In this document: positions 1-7,341 of the stretch, in pieces
How the letters are laid out: each line of letters starts with the position of its first letter
How positions within the stretch are numbered: position 1 is the stretch's first letter
Source: Fodinibacter sp045807225
GTDB lineage: Bacteria; Actinomycetota; Actinomycetes; Actinomycetales; Dermatophilaceae
Direction of reading: 5' to 3'
Assembly (NCBI GenBank): GCA_045807225.1
Contig: JBJMHU010000137.1
Span: 1-11,523 of the forward strand
DNA: 11,523 bases
The notes under the pieces: generated by a model
What the model saw: the letters and a program-made list of their open reading frames with translations, nothing else
What the model was told of the DNA's origin: nothing
The model's database searches: none
Made by a program: the position numbers and the translations under genes

Positions 1-1008
1 CAGGTAGTCGATGACGACGATGCGCAGGTTGTGCTGCTGCTTGAGCCTTCGGCACTTGGCCCGGATCTCCATCAGCGACATGTTGGGGCTGTCGTCGATG
101 AACAGCGGCGCGTTGGAGATCTTGCCCATGATCCGCGCCAGCTTGGTCCACTGGTCCTGGTTCTTCAGGCCCTTGCGCAGGTCCTGCAGCTGGATGGTCG
201 CCTCGGCCGACAGGATGCGCATGGTGATCTCGGTGCGGCTCATCTCGAGCGAGAACACCGCGGCCGCCATGTTGTGCTTGATCGCGGCGGCCCGGGCGAT
301 GTCGATTCCAAGAGTTGACTTGCCGACGGCCGGCCGAGCTGCGACGACGATCATCTGGCCCGGGTGCAGCCCGTTGGTGAGCTGGTCGAGCTCGATGAAG
401 CCGGTCGGCACGCCGACCAGGTCGTCGGTGCGGCCGGACGCCGCCTCGATCTCCTCCATCGTCTCGTTGAGCAGGTCGCCGAGCACGTTGTAGTCCTCGC
501 CGCCGCGCTTCTCCGCGACCGAGTAGACCTCGGCCTGCGCGCGGTTGACGATGTCGTCGATGTCGCCCTCGCCCTGGGCGTAGCCCATCTGCACGATGCG
601 GGTGCCGGCCTCGACCAGGCGGCGCAGCACGGCCCGCTCGTGGACGATCTCGGCGTAGTAGCCGGCGTTGGCGGCGGTCGGCACCGACTGGATCAGCTGG
701 TGCAGGTAGGCCTGCCCCCCGACCCTGGTCAGGTCGCCGCGCTTGCCCAGCTCGTCGGCCACGGTGATCGCGTCGGCGGGCTCCCCCCGGCCGAACAGGT
801 CGAGCACGGCATCGAAGATCAGCTCGTGCGCCGGCCGGTAGAAGTCGTGCGCCTTGACCGCCTCCAGGCAGTCGGCGATGGCGTCCTTGTTGATGAGCAT
901 CGAGCCGAGCACCGACTGCTCGGCCTGGAGGTCCTGCGGTGGCACCCGGTCGTCGGCTCGCCCGTCACTGGGCCCGCCGAACGCCGCGTTCAGCTCCGCG
1001 ATGGACAC
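1..1008 (-). CDS. dnaB: Replicative DNA helicase DnaB, 5' part (C-terminus beyond left edge)
   Basis: DnaB is the hexameric ATP-driven helicase that unwinds DNA at the replication fork and binds primase through its N-terminal domain. The 336 codons present are open from the start to the window edge. Residues about 17-120 match the DnaB N-terminal domain (PPQDLQAEQSVLGSML). The RecA-like ATPase domain follows, with Walker A ARPAVGKST at 224-232 (K230), FSLEMSRTE shortly after, and Walker B LRIVVIDYL ending exactly at the edge. About 110-120 residues are missing compared with the usual length. GTG at 1008 is chosen because AGGGG lies 7 nt upstream; in-frame GTG (1023) and ATG (1032) are alternatives. 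The Walker A site, a known intein insertion point in actinobacterial DnaB, is uninterrupted. A long upstream region with DnaA-box-like sites precedes it. Confidence 0.97.
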   Translation of the reverse strand, partial: MSIAELNAAFGGPSDGRADDRVPPQDLQAEQSVLGSMLINKDAIADCLEAVKAHDFYRPAHELIFDAVLDLFGRGEPADAITVADELGKRGDLTRVGGQAYLHQLIQSVPTAANAGYYAEIVHERAVLRRLVEAGTRIVQMGYAQGEGDIDDIVNRAQAEVYSVAEKRGGEDYNVLGDLLNETMEEIEAASGRTDDLVGVPTGFIELDQLTNGLHPGQMIVVAARPAVGKSTLGIDIARAAAIKHNMAAAVFSLEMSRTEITMRILSAEATIQLQDLRKGLKNQDQWTKLARIMGKISNAPLFIDDSPNMSLMEIRAKCRRLKQQHNLRIVVIDYL

Positions 1009-1176
1009 CCGCTCACCCCTCACATCCGGCATGCACCGGGCTCGACCGACCACTGGTTGCGGTCGGACCGGCCGGCCTCACGAGAAGCAGACCAGAGGAC
1101 ACCGACAACCCACCGCGAGTCACCGTAGGGGCACCGGCCGAGCCCGCAAAGCCCAGTGCGTGGGATCGCTCGAAAC

Positions 1177-1254
1177 CGTGTGCACAAGCTGGGGACAACG
1201 TGTGCAAAACGCCCGGATGCCGTGTGCACAGCCGGTGGAGAAGCCTGTGGACGA
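1177..1254 (-). promoter_or_regulatory. Phased row of DnaA-box-like 9-mers upstream of dnaB
   Basis: Read on the minus strand, the region holds TTGTGCACA (1179-1187), TTGTCCCCA (1190-1198), TTTTGCACA (1201-1209), CTGTGCACA (1223-1231) and TCGTCCACA (1246-1254). Against the actinobacterial DnaA box TTGTCCACA these have 1, 1, 2, 2 and 1 mismatches. Four of them sit at 22, 22 and 23 bp spacing, so they lie on one face of the helix. The first three share CGTGTGCA on the plus strand, starting at 1177, 1199 and 1221. They lie 170-250 bp upstream of dnaB. A DnaA-binding regulatory cluster is inferred. The self-complementary TGTGCACA could instead be the operator of another regulator. Confidence 0.4.
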
Positions 1255-1315
1255 CGCGTCCCACGGGTCCGCCGAAAGCCGCTGACCTGCACGGACGCCA
1301 TCCACTCCATGTGCA

Positions 1316-1332
1316 CCCGAGAAAGTCTCGGG
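1316..1332 (-). terminator. Hairpin, possible terminator of the DUF2277 gene
   Basis: CCCGAGA (1316-1322) and TCTCGGG (1326-1332) form a perfect 7-bp stem with a 3-nt loop, about 140 nt downstream of the DUF2277 stop on the minus strand. No T-run follows, so intrinsic termination is only a suggestion; GC-rich actinomycete terminators often lack a clear T-run. Confidence 0.3.
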
Positions 1333-1471
1333 CGTGTCACGATCCACATGTGGCACGACCCGGAGGATGCCGTCACACCTCGTTACCCGTGAGTACCACC
1401 GGCCCCGCTGCCCACCAGGATCCGACCAGGACCGCGATCAGCCCTCGGCGTGTCGCAGCGGGTCGTGCGCC

Positions 1472-1747
1472 TCAGCCGGCCCTTCCGTAGCGCTCGGCGC
1501 TGCGCGCCCGGGCCTTGGCCGCCTCGACCTCGCGGTCCTTCGGCGCGGCGGTGGTGACCAGCGCCTCGAGCAGGTGGGCGGTGACGTGCGCGACCTCCTC
1601 GACGGCCCGGTCGAAGGCCTCCTGGTTGGCCGCGGAGGGCTTGGTCGTGCCACTCACCTTGCGCACGTACTGCAGGGCTGCGGCGCGCACCTCGTCGGTC
1701 GTGGCCGGGGGCGCGAAGTTGTTCAGGGGTCGGATGTTGCGGCACAT
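1472..1747 (-). CDS. DUF2277 family protein
   Basis: The 91-residue product begins MCRNIRPLNNFAPPATTDEV and continues with AALQYVRKVSG, NQEAFDRAVEEVAHVT and DREVEAAKARARSAERYG. This is the full-length pattern of the DUF2277 family, small soluble proteins of unknown function common in actinobacteria. No signal peptide or membrane segment is visible; the protein looks helical, with a charged C-terminal helix. The ATG start is fixed by the conserved MCRNIR beginning, although only a weak GGGG lies just upstream. It follows the YitT-family gene on the same strand after 83 bp, so the two may be co-transcribed. The MCRNI start with Cys2 suggests a metal or redox role, but that is speculation. Confidence 0.9.
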   Translation of the reverse strand: MCRNIRPLNNFAPPATTDEVRAAALQYVRKVSGTTKPSAANQEAFDRAVEEVAHVTAHLLEALVTTAAPKDREVEAAKARARSAERYGRAG

Positions 1748-1822
1748 ACCCCAACGGTAGGCCGCACCCCCGACGCCAGGCCCGCTGAAGACCGCCGCTC
1801 GCGGCGCAGCCGCGGATGCGAC

Positions 1823-1841
1823 CCGGCCGCTCAGCGGCCGG
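1823..1841. terminator. Perfect 19-bp inverted repeat over the YitT stop codon
   Basis: CCGGCCGC at 1823-1830 and GCGGCCGG at 1834-1841 are perfect reverse complements with TCA between them; that TCA is the reverse complement of the TGA stop of the YitT-family gene. Such a strong GC stem at the gene end may terminate or attenuate transcription before the DUF2277 gene. No T-run is present. Confidence 0.35.
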
Positions 1842-2475
1842 TGTAGCGCCCGGGCCGGTGGTTCATCGCGATGACCAGGTTGAGCAGCACCGCCCCGGCC
1901 GCGGACGCCAGTGACACCGCCAGGTCGTGGCTGGCGGCGGCGAACGCCACCACCACGGCCACGTCCAGGGCCATCTGCACGTAGCCGGCCCGCCAGCCCA
2001 GCCGCTCCTGGCAGAGCAGGGCCACGACGTTGAAGCCACCCAGGCTGGAGCGGTGCCGGAACACGACGAGGATGCCGATGCCGGCCAGCAGGTTCCCCAC
2101 CAGCGCTGCGTAGAGCGGCCCGACGGTGAGGCCGCCGAGCAGGTGCGGCTGCAGGGCGGAGAAGGTCGACACCAGCGCCACCGCCACGGCCGACCGCCCC
2201 GTGAACGTCCATCCCTTGCCCCGCACGGCCAGCGCCACGAACGGCAGGCTGACCAGGACGAAGCTGAGCGAGAACGACCACCCTGCCGTGTGCGAGAGCA
2301 GCAGCGCCAGGCCGGCCGTGCCGCCGGTGGTCACCCCTCCGGCGGTGAGCAGGAACACCCCGAGCGAGGCCAGGTAGGCACCAGTCACGATGCCCACGGC
2401 ATCCTCGAACGCGGTGTGCGGAGGCGCGGCGACCTGCTCCACCGCGCGCGGGCGGGCGACGGGGAGCAGGGTCAT
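1831..2475 (-). CDS. YitT family integral membrane protein
   Basis: The 214-residue product is strongly hydrophobic with five to six predicted membrane segments. Family hallmarks are FLLTAGGVTTGGTAGLALLLSH after the first segment, FRHRSSLGGFNVVALLCQERLGWRAGYVQM in the middle, and the C-terminal LNLVIAMNHRPGRYTGR. This is the short YitT form that lacks the soluble C-terminal domain of the Bacillus YitT type. The substrate is unknown. ATG at 2475 is chosen because the upstream in-frame extension (to 2610) is charged, contains no family sequence and overlaps the divergent gene's leader. The gene is divergent from the CoA-transferase gene and probably heads a two-gene unit with DUF2277. Confidence 0.88.
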   Translation of the reverse strand: MTLLPVARPRAVEQVAAPPHTAFEDAVGIVTGAYLASLGVFLLTAGGVTTGGTAGLALLLSHTAGWSFSLSFVLVSLPFVALAVRGKGWTFTGRSAVAVALVSTFSALQPHLLGGLTVGPLYAALVGNLLAGIGILVVFRHRSSLGGFNVVALLCQERLGWRAGYVQMALDVAVVVAFAAASHDLAVSLASAAGAVLLNLVIAMNHRPGRYTGR

Positions 2476-2604
2476 GCGCCGACTGTGCGCCCGATCGGTC
2501 ACCCTGCACAACCAAAGGCGTCCTTGAGATGCATCACAGTCATCGCCTACCGATGCGGCTGGACATGATGCGCGACGTGCGGTCGCGTGCGGGAGGCGCG
2601 CGTG

Positions 2605-2620
2605 CGGCATCCGGATGCCG
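2605..2620. repeat. Perfect 16-bp palindrome in the divergent intergenic region
   Basis: CGGCATCC at 2605-2612 is followed directly by its reverse complement GGATGCCG at 2613-2620, giving an uninterrupted 16-bp dyad between the divergent YitT and CoA-transferase genes, about 50 bp before the latter. It could be an operator. It is also two head-to-head copies of the octamer that is over-represented throughout the window. Confidence 0.6.
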
Positions 2621-2670
2621 TGTCGCCCAGGTCAGCCGAGCCTCACCTGACGGATTCGGGCGGGGCAGCA

Positions 2671-3909
2671 ATGATGGCTCCCATGAGGATCATCAGCGTC
2701 GATGAGCTGGGCCGCCTGTTCGCATCGCTCCCGGGAAAGCCCCGGGTCGTCGTCTCCGGGAACGTGGCCGTGCCGTGGCCGGCCGTGCGCGCACTCGACG
2801 AGAACAAGGACACCTACACGATCCACGCGCTCAACGCGCCCCCCGGCATCCCCGACCGCGAGGGCGTGACCGCCGAGACCTGCTTCGTCGGGGCCGGCAT
2901 GCGGCGGCACTCCGACCTGTCCTACGTGCCCAGCCGCCTGTCGCTGGTGCCGGTGCTGCTGCAGCGGCGCATCCCGCCGGACGTCGTCATCATCCACTGC
3001 GCCCCGCCCCGCGACGGCCAGCTGTCGCTCGGCATCGAGGTCAACGTGCTGCCCGCCGCGATCGAGGGATGCCGCCAGCGCTCCGGCCGCGTCGTGGCCG
3101 TCATCAACGACCAGATGCCGTACACCTACGGCGACGCGCAGGTGCCGGTGGAGGCGGTCGACGTCGCGATCGAGGTGTCCGAGCCCCTCCCCGCGCACGA
3201 CCCGCGGGAGCCGGATGCCGACAGTGCCGCCATCGGTGAGCGGGTCGCCAGCCGGGTGAGCGACGGCGCCACCCTGCAGATGGGCATCGGCGGGGTGCCC
3301 GACGCGACGCTCAACGCGCTGACCGGCCGCCGCGGCCTGCGGGTGTGGACCGAGATGTTCTCCGACGGGGTGCTCGAGCTAGACCGGGTGGGCGCGCTCG
3401 ACCCGCACCACCCGCTCACGGCGTCGTTCCTCTTCGGGTCGCGCGAGCTCTACGACTGGCTCGACGGCAACCACCGGGTGCGGATGATGCGCACCGAGCA
3501 CACCAACGACCCCGGCCTGATCGCCCAGCAGCGGATGATGACCTCGGTCAACACCGCGCTCGAGGTCGACCTGTTCGGCCAGGCCAACGCCTCGCGGATC
3601 AACGCCCGCATCTACTCCGGCTTCGGCGGGCAGACCGACTTCATCGTCGGCGCGCTGCACTCGGCCGGGGGGCAGTCGTTCATCGCCCTGCGCTCCTGGC
3701 ACCCCAAGGCCGACGTGTCGACCGTGGTGCCCCTCGTCGACGAGCCGGTGACCAGCTTCCAGCAGTCGGCGATCGTCACCGAGCACGGCATCGCCGAGCT
3801 GTGGGGCTACGACCAGCAGGCCCAGTGCCGGCACATCATCCGCGACGCCGCCCACCCGCAGGTGCGCGACGAGCTCTGGGAAGAGGCCGCCGAGCTCGGG
3901 CTCGCCTGA
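2671..3909 (+). CDS. Acetyl-CoA hydrolase/CoA-transferase family protein
   Basis: The 412-residue product belongs to the family of acetyl-CoA hydrolases, 4-hydroxybutyrate CoA-transferases and succinyl-CoA:acetate CoA-transferases, cytosolic enzymes that move or hydrolyse CoA thioesters. Visible motifs are GIGGVPDATLNAL, then WTEMFSDGV with the predicted catalytic glutamate at about residue 228 (family knowledge), and SGFGGQTDFIVGALHSAGGQSFIAL near the C-terminus. Length fits the family (about 410-440). ATG 2671 is chosen because GGGG lies 5 nt upstream; ATG 2674 and ATG 2683 (MRIISVDELG) are close alternatives, and the ORF upstream to 2587 is unlikely to be translated. The exact acyl donor and acceptor cannot be read from sequence. 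The AlkD-like gene follows after 38 bp on the same strand. Confidence 0.9.
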   Translation: MMAPMRIISVDELGRLFASLPGKPRVVVSGNVAVPWPAVRALDENKDTYTIHALNAPPGIPDREGVTAETCFVGAGMRRHSDLSYVPSRLSLVPVLLQRRIPPDVVIIHCAPPRDGQLSLGIEVNVLPAAIEGCRQRSGRVVAVINDQMPYTYGDAQVPVEAVDVAIEVSEPLPAHDPREPDADSAAIGERVASRVSDGATLQMGIGGVPDATLNALTGRRGLRVWTEMFSDGVLELDRVGALDPHHPLTASFLFGSRELYDWLDGNHRVRMMRTEHTNDPGLIAQQRMMTSVNTALEVDLFGQANASRINARIYSGFGGQTDFIVGALHSAGGQSFIALRSWHPKADVSTVVPLVDEPVTSFQQSAIVTEHGIAELWGYDQQAQCRHIIRDAAHPQVRDELWEEAAELGLA

Positions 3910-3947
3910 CCCCGCTTCACTGCCATGCTGCGACCCCGGGTGCTCGG

Positions 3948-4676
3948 ATGGTGGCCGTGACGACTGCCTCGTCACCCGGCTCCCCGATGGTGGTGGCCGT
4001 GCGTTCCGCGCTCGCCGGTGCCGGGGACCCGGACCGGGCTGCCGGGCAGCAGCGCTACATGAAGTCGGCGATGCCGTACCGCGGGGTGACCTCGCCGCAG
4101 CTGCGAGCCCTGCTGCGGCCGCTGCTCACCGACCCGGCCCTCGCGCCCGCCTCCCGCGAGGTGTGGGAGGCCGACGTGCGCGAGCTCTGGGATGCCGCGG
4201 AGTACCGGGAGGAGCGCTACGCCGCCATCGCACTCACGGGTCACCGGGCGGCGCGCGGCTGGCAGGACCCGTCGACGCTCGACCTGTACCGGCACCTCGT
4301 CGTGACCGGTGCCTGGTGGGACTACGTCGACGTGGTGGCCGCCGACCGGGTGGGGCCGATCCTGTTGCAGCACAAGGGGATCGTCACACCGCTGTGCCGA
4401 GCGGATGCCGTGGACGCTCACCTCTGGGTGCGGCGCACCGCCATCCTGGCGCAGCTCAAGCACGGTGACGAGACGGACCTCGAGCTGCTCGGCGACGTCA
4501 TCGACGCCAACCTCGAGGGGTCGACGTTCGGGCAGGAGTTCTTCATCCGCAAGGCGATCGGGTGGGCGCTGCGCCAGCACGCCCGCGTCGACCCGCAGTG
4601 GGTGCGCGCCTTCGTCGCGGCCCGGGGTGACCGGCTGAGCGGCCTGTCGCAGCGCGAGGCCCTCAAGCACCTCTGA
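3948..4676 (+). CDS. DNA alkylation repair protein (AlkD-like DNA glycosylase)
   Basis: AlkD-type enzymes excise N3- and N7-alkylated purines and are built of HEAT-like helical repeats. The 242-residue product shows the pattern throughout: QRYMKSAMPYRGVTSPQLRALLRPLL, VRELWDAAEYREERYAAI, GAWWDYVDVVA, LWVRRTAILAQL, EFFIRKAIGWALRQHARVDPQWV and the ending SGLSQREALKHL. Likely equivalents of the Bacillus cereus AlkD residues W109, D113, R148 and W187 are W124, D128, R163 and W206; the first three keep the same spacing, and all four are my alignment by eye. ATG 3948 gives a slightly long N-terminus; ATG 3987 (MVVAVRSALAG) is an alternative, and neither has a strong ribosome-binding site. It is probably co-transcribed with the CoA-transferase, although no functional link is evident. 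Confidence 0.92.
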   Translation: MVAVTTASSPGSPMVVAVRSALAGAGDPDRAAGQQRYMKSAMPYRGVTSPQLRALLRPLLTDPALAPASREVWEADVRELWDAAEYREERYAAIALTGHRAARGWQDPSTLDLYRHLVVTGAWWDYVDVVAADRVGPILLQHKGIVTPLCRADAVDAHLWVRRTAILAQLKHGDETDLELLGDVIDANLEGSTFGQEFFIRKAIGWALRQHARVDPQWVRAFVAARGDRLSGLSQREALKHL

Positions 4677-4708
4677 GCCGGCGCCTCCTTCACCGCCCAC
4701 CCCCCACT

Positions 4709-4786
4709 GCGAAGTCAGGAGCACTTCGCGGAGTCAGGGGCGTACACGGCCCTGAGTCGGCGAGAAGCTCCTGAGCGGGCGACGTC
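4709..4786 (+). repeat. 78-bp imperfect palindrome, left copy of an inverted pair
   Basis: This 78-bp sequence matches the reverse complement of 5841-5918 at 69 of 78 positions with no gap. The outer 21 bp are identical and form a small hairpin on their own: GCGAAGT (4709-4715) and ACTTCGC (4723-4729) around CAGGAGC. The centre (about 4732-4757) is a second dyad around CGTACACG. It ends 3 bp before the stop of the minus-strand nuclease-like gene and also separates two converging genes, so it may serve as a bidirectional terminator. Confidence 0.9.
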
Positions 4787-4789
4787 AGT

Positions 4790-5746
4790 TCAGGAGGCCG
4801 ACCTGGCACCCAGGTCGACCCAGGTGTTGGTGGGCAACGGCCGGATGCCGTGCTCCGCCAGCCGCGCGCCCAACCGGGCCCGGTCCATCGCGATGTCCCA
4901 CGTCCACCGGGCGACGCGCCCCTGCCGACGCAGCCTGTCCTCGCGCTGCTTCTCGCGCCACACGACCTCGCCCGCCTCCGCAGCACTGGCACCTGGCGCC
5001 ACGCGGTACTTCACCTTGCCGTCGAACTCGCCGACCACGCCTTCCCAGCCGAAGTCCACGAACCCGACCAGGCCGGCGGCATCGCGGATCTCCTTCTGCA
5101 GCTCGGGCCTGGGCAGGTTGAGCAGGAACATCTGCACTCGGGAGAGGCTCTCGCCGGCGCTCATGCTCAGCGGGTCGGCCAGCGCCGCCACCAGACGCGC
5201 AGCGTTGCGGCCGCGCACGCGAGGCGGCACGGCGTCCACCTCGGCCGCGAGCTCACCGGGCGAGCACAGCCGGTGTCGCAGGGCGTGGTCGGCTGCTGCG
5301 ACCGCGGTGAGGAGAGTGCCGGTTCGAGCCAGGTCGACGACGGTCCTCGCGGGACTCGTCACCAGGATCTCCCCGCGCCGCACCGGGTCGGCTTCACGGC
5401 CGACGTGGGGCCGGACGAGCGAGGACCCACGACCCCGCTGCTCGGTGGCGACCAGGACGCGCACGGCATCCGGCCACTGCTCGATGCGGGGAAGACCCCA
5501 CACCGCCGCGGCCGAGGTCACGGCGAACACCGGGTCCTCACGACCCAGGCACAGGCCGGTGGCGTGAACGAGAGCGGCATGCGCCTGCTCGGGCGTCAGG
5601 ACACGCCACTCGTGGTCGGTGACCCACACCCCGTTGCGGACCTGGTGCCAGCCGCCCCGGGTCGGCTCGATGCCCACCGCACGCAGGTCACACCCGCGAC
5701 GCAGGATGCCGGCGTCGAGCGGGATCGGGGCTGCTGGACCGAGCAT
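4790..5746 (-). CDS. AbiEi/DUF559-like protein with a PD-(D/E)xK nuclease signature
   Basis: The 318-residue product has no exact family I can name. Its plan matches actinobacterial proteins annotated as type IV toxin-antitoxin AbiEi-like or DUF559-like: an N-terminal region containing AVTSAAAVWGLP (75-86), a middle part with VTSPARTVVDLAR (129-141), and a C-terminal domain resembling Vsr/DUF559 endonucleases. The candidate PD-(D/E)xK site is E199 (AGESLSR), D231 (GFVDFGW) and D242-G-K244 (GEFDGKVKY), followed by EKQREDRLRRQGRVARWTW. ATG 5746 lacks a good ribosome-binding site, so the start is moderately sure. The gene lies precisely between the inverted 78-bp repeats, with 3 bp from the stop to one and 94 bp from the start to the other. 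No partner toxin gene is adjacent, so an antitoxin role is doubtful; a nuclease activity is inferred. Confidence 0.8.
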   Translation of the reverse strand: MLGPAAPIPLDAGILRRGCDLRAVGIEPTRGGWHQVRNGVWVTDHEWRVLTPEQAHAALVHATGLCLGREDPVFAVTSAAAVWGLPRIEQWPDAVRVLVATEQRGRGSSLVRPHVGREADPVRRGEILVTSPARTVVDLARTGTLLTAVAAADHALRHRLCSPGELAAEVDAVPPRVRGRNAARLVAALADPLSMSAGESLSRVQMFLLNLPRPELQKEIRDAAGLVGFVDFGWEGVVGEFDGKVKYRVAPGASAAEAGEVVWREKQREDRLRRQGRVARWTWDIAMDRARLGARLAEHGIRPLPTNTWVDLGARSAS

Positions 5747-5840
5747 CCGTCCACGCTGCCAGAGTCGGGTGATGCGGCCGGCTCGTCATCCACAGGCCCG
5801 GCGCACCGGCATCCGCTCGGATGGTCCGCGAGGTCAGGGC

Positions 5841-5918
5841 GACTTCGCCGGCTCAGGTGCCTCTCGCCTAGTCAGGGCCGTATACGCCCCTGACTGGGCG
5901 AAGTGCTCCTGACTTCGC
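5841..5918 (-). repeat. 78-bp imperfect palindrome, right copy of an inverted pair
   Basis: This is the reverse-complement partner of 4709-4786 (9 mismatches, no gaps). Its centre, 5870-5895, is an almost perfect dyad: AGTCAGGG and CCCTGACT arms around CGTATACG with one C/C mismatch pair. The outer end holds the GCGAAGT/ACTTCGC hairpin. It lies 94 bp upstream of the nuclease-like gene and about 30 bp upstream of the MATE gene, so it could affect transcription of both. Confidence 0.9.
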
Positions 5919-5949
5919 GAAGGCTCGGGCGCGTGGGACAGTGCCTCCC

Positions 5950-7341
5950 GTGAGTGAGGATGCACCGGTGACCCGGCCGGGCGGCACCGCGCGCGGCCAG
6001 CACCGCGAGGTGCTCCGGCTCGCCGTGCCGGCCTTCCTCGCCCTCGTGGCCGAGCCGCTGTTCCTGCTCGCCGACGCCGCCATCGTCGGGCGGCTGGGCG
6101 TGGCCGAGCTCGCCGGCCTGGGGGTCGCCAGCGCCGTGCTGCTCACCTCGGCGAACATCTTCGTCTTCCTCGCCTACGGCACCACGGCCGTCGTGGCCCG
6201 CCAGCTGGGCGCCGGGTCACGCGCCGGGGCCATCGCGGCCGGCATCGACGGCACCTGGCTGGCGATCGCCCTCGGCGCGGCGACGGCCGCCCTCCTCGCG
6301 CTCTTCGCCGCCCCGGTGGCGCACGTCTTCGGCGCCTCGGAGGCGGCCATCGACCAGGCGGTGACCTACCTGCGGATCTCGGCGCTCGGCATCCCGGCCA
6401 TGCTCGTCGTCCTCGCCACCACCGGTGTGCTGCGCGGACTGCAGGACACCCGCACCCCACTCGTCGCCGCCGTGGGCGGGTTCAGCCTCAACGTCGTGCT
6501 GAACGTGTGGTTCGTGCACGGCCTGCGGTGGGGCATCGCGGGCTCCGCGTGGGGCACCGTCATCGCGCAGACCCTGATGGCCACCGCCCTCGTCGTGGTG
6601 CTCGTGCGGTATGCCGCCCGCACGGCGGTGCCGCTCCGCGCCCACCCGGGGCGGGTGCTCGCCGCCGCGCGTGGGGGCGTCCCGCTGCTCGTGCGCACCC
6701 TGGCGCTGCGCGCGGTGCTGCTGGTGACGACCTGGGTCGCCGCCGGCCTGGGCGACGTCCCCCTCGCCGCGTACCAGGTGACCGCGACGATCTGGACCTT
6801 CCTCGCCTTCGCCCTGGACGCCCTGGCGATCGCTGCCCAGGCGATCACCGGCAAGGCCCTCGGCGCCGGGGAGGTCGACCGCACCCGCGACGCCACCTCG
6901 CTCATGGTGCGGTGGGGGGTGCTCGTCGGCATGGTGCTCGGCATCCTGCTGGTCCTGCTGGCACCGCTGCTCGGCCCGCTGTTCACCCCTGACAGGGCGG
7001 TGCAGGCGGCCATCGCCGGCGGACTGGTCGTGGTCGCCCTGGGCCAGCCGCTGTCTGGCTTCGTCTTCGTGGTCGACGGCGTGCTGATCGGTGCCGGCGA
7101 CGGCGCATGGCTGGCCCGCGCCATGGTGGGCACGCTGCTGGCCTACCTGCCCCTCATCCTCGGGGTGCACCTCGCCGGCGACTGGCTGCTCGAGGGCGGC
7201 ACCACCCGCGGCGACGTGAACGCCGTCGTGTGGCTCTGGGTTGCCTTCACGGCCTTCATGTCGGTGCGCGGCACCCTGATGTGGCTGCGCGTGCGCACCG
7301 ACCGGTGGATGGTCACCGGCGCGCCGCGGCCGATGGGCTGA
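5950..7341 (+). CDS. MATE family efflux transporter (DinF-like)
   Basis: MATE proteins are 12-helix antiporters that export cationic or other small molecules using H+ or Na+ gradients. The product of about 463 residues is hydrophobic throughout, with the start of the first repeat at VLRLAVPAFLALVAEPLFLLADAAIVGRLG, then TTAVVARQLGAG, TGVLRGLQDTRTPL and LNVVLNVWFV, and a matching second half with AAYQVTATIWTFLAFALDALAIAAQAITGKALGAG and GVLIGAGDGAWL. The LFLLADAAIVG and GVLRGLQDT motifs place it with the DinF branch. GTG 5950 (MSEDAPVTRP) and GTG 5941 are both possible; a GGGA lies 12 and 3 nt upstream of them. It converges on the gamma-glutamyltransferase-like gene with a 10-bp gap. The substrate is unknown. 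Confidence 0.94.
   Translation: MSEDAPVTRPGGTARGQHREVLRLAVPAFLALVAEPLFLLADAAIVGRLGVAELAGLGVASAVLLTSANIFVFLAYGTTAVVARQLGAGSRAGAIAAGIDGTWLAIALGAATAALLALFAAPVAHVFGASEAAIDQAVTYLRISALGIPAMLVVLATTGVLRGLQDTRTPLVAAVGGFSLNVVLNVWFVHGLRWGIAGSAWGTVIAQTLMATALVVVLVRYAARTAVPLRAHPGRVLAAARGGVPLLVRTLALRAVLLVTTWVAAGLGDVPLAAYQVTATIWTFLAFALDALAIAAQAITGKALGAGEVDRTRDATSLMVRWGVLVGMVLGILLVLLAPLLGPLFTPDRAVQAAIAGGLVVVALGQPLSGFVFVVDGVLIGAGDGAWLARAMVGTLLAYLPLILGVHLAGDWLLEGGTTRGDVNAVVWLWVAFTAFMSVRGTLMWLRVRTDRWMVTGAPRPMG

Larger units (their letters stand above)
1009..1471. other. 463-bp intergenic region upstream of dnaB
   Basis: No convincing gene is seen here; the open frames on both strands lack family resemblance and ribosome-binding sites. 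The region lies between the stop of the DUF2277 gene and the start of dnaB, both on the minus strand, so it should hold the DUF2277 terminator and the dnaB promoter. It contains a phased row of TGTGCACA-type sequences (1177-1254), a perfect 7-bp-stem hairpin (1316-1332), a 10-bp palindrome CCACATGTGG (1344-1353), and two copies of GGATGCCG (1215 and 1365). No clear -35/-10 pair could be assigned. Confidence 0.6.

Noticed and set aside
313..339. Possible intein in dnaB at the Walker A loop
   Set aside because: The ARPAVGKSTLG motif is continuous, so no intein is present at that site; the more C-terminal insertion site lies outside the window.
11..1128. Plus-strand open frames across the left end
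   Set aside because: The minus strand encodes dnaB with Walker A and B motifs over the whole stretch.
1177..1242. Three 22-bp units as a mini CRISPR array or iteron plasmid origin
   Set aside because: Only about 8 bp of each unit is shared, there are no cas genes or initiator gene, and the region lies upstream of chromosomal dnaB.
2523..2538. CRP/GlxR-like site upstream of the YitT gene
   Set aside because: Only one half-site (TCACA) is perfect and the other has two mismatches, giving 8 of 10 conserved positions; too weak to list.
2587..2670. N-terminal extension of the CoA-transferase reading frame
   Set aside because: It lacks family similarity, contains the 16-bp palindrome, and a better ribosome-binding site precedes ATG 2671.
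4790..5746. Complete type IV toxin-antitoxin (AbiE) pair
   Set aside because: No AbiEii-like nucleotidyltransferase gene lies next to it, and the C-terminal part looks like a nuclease rather than a transcriptional antitoxin.
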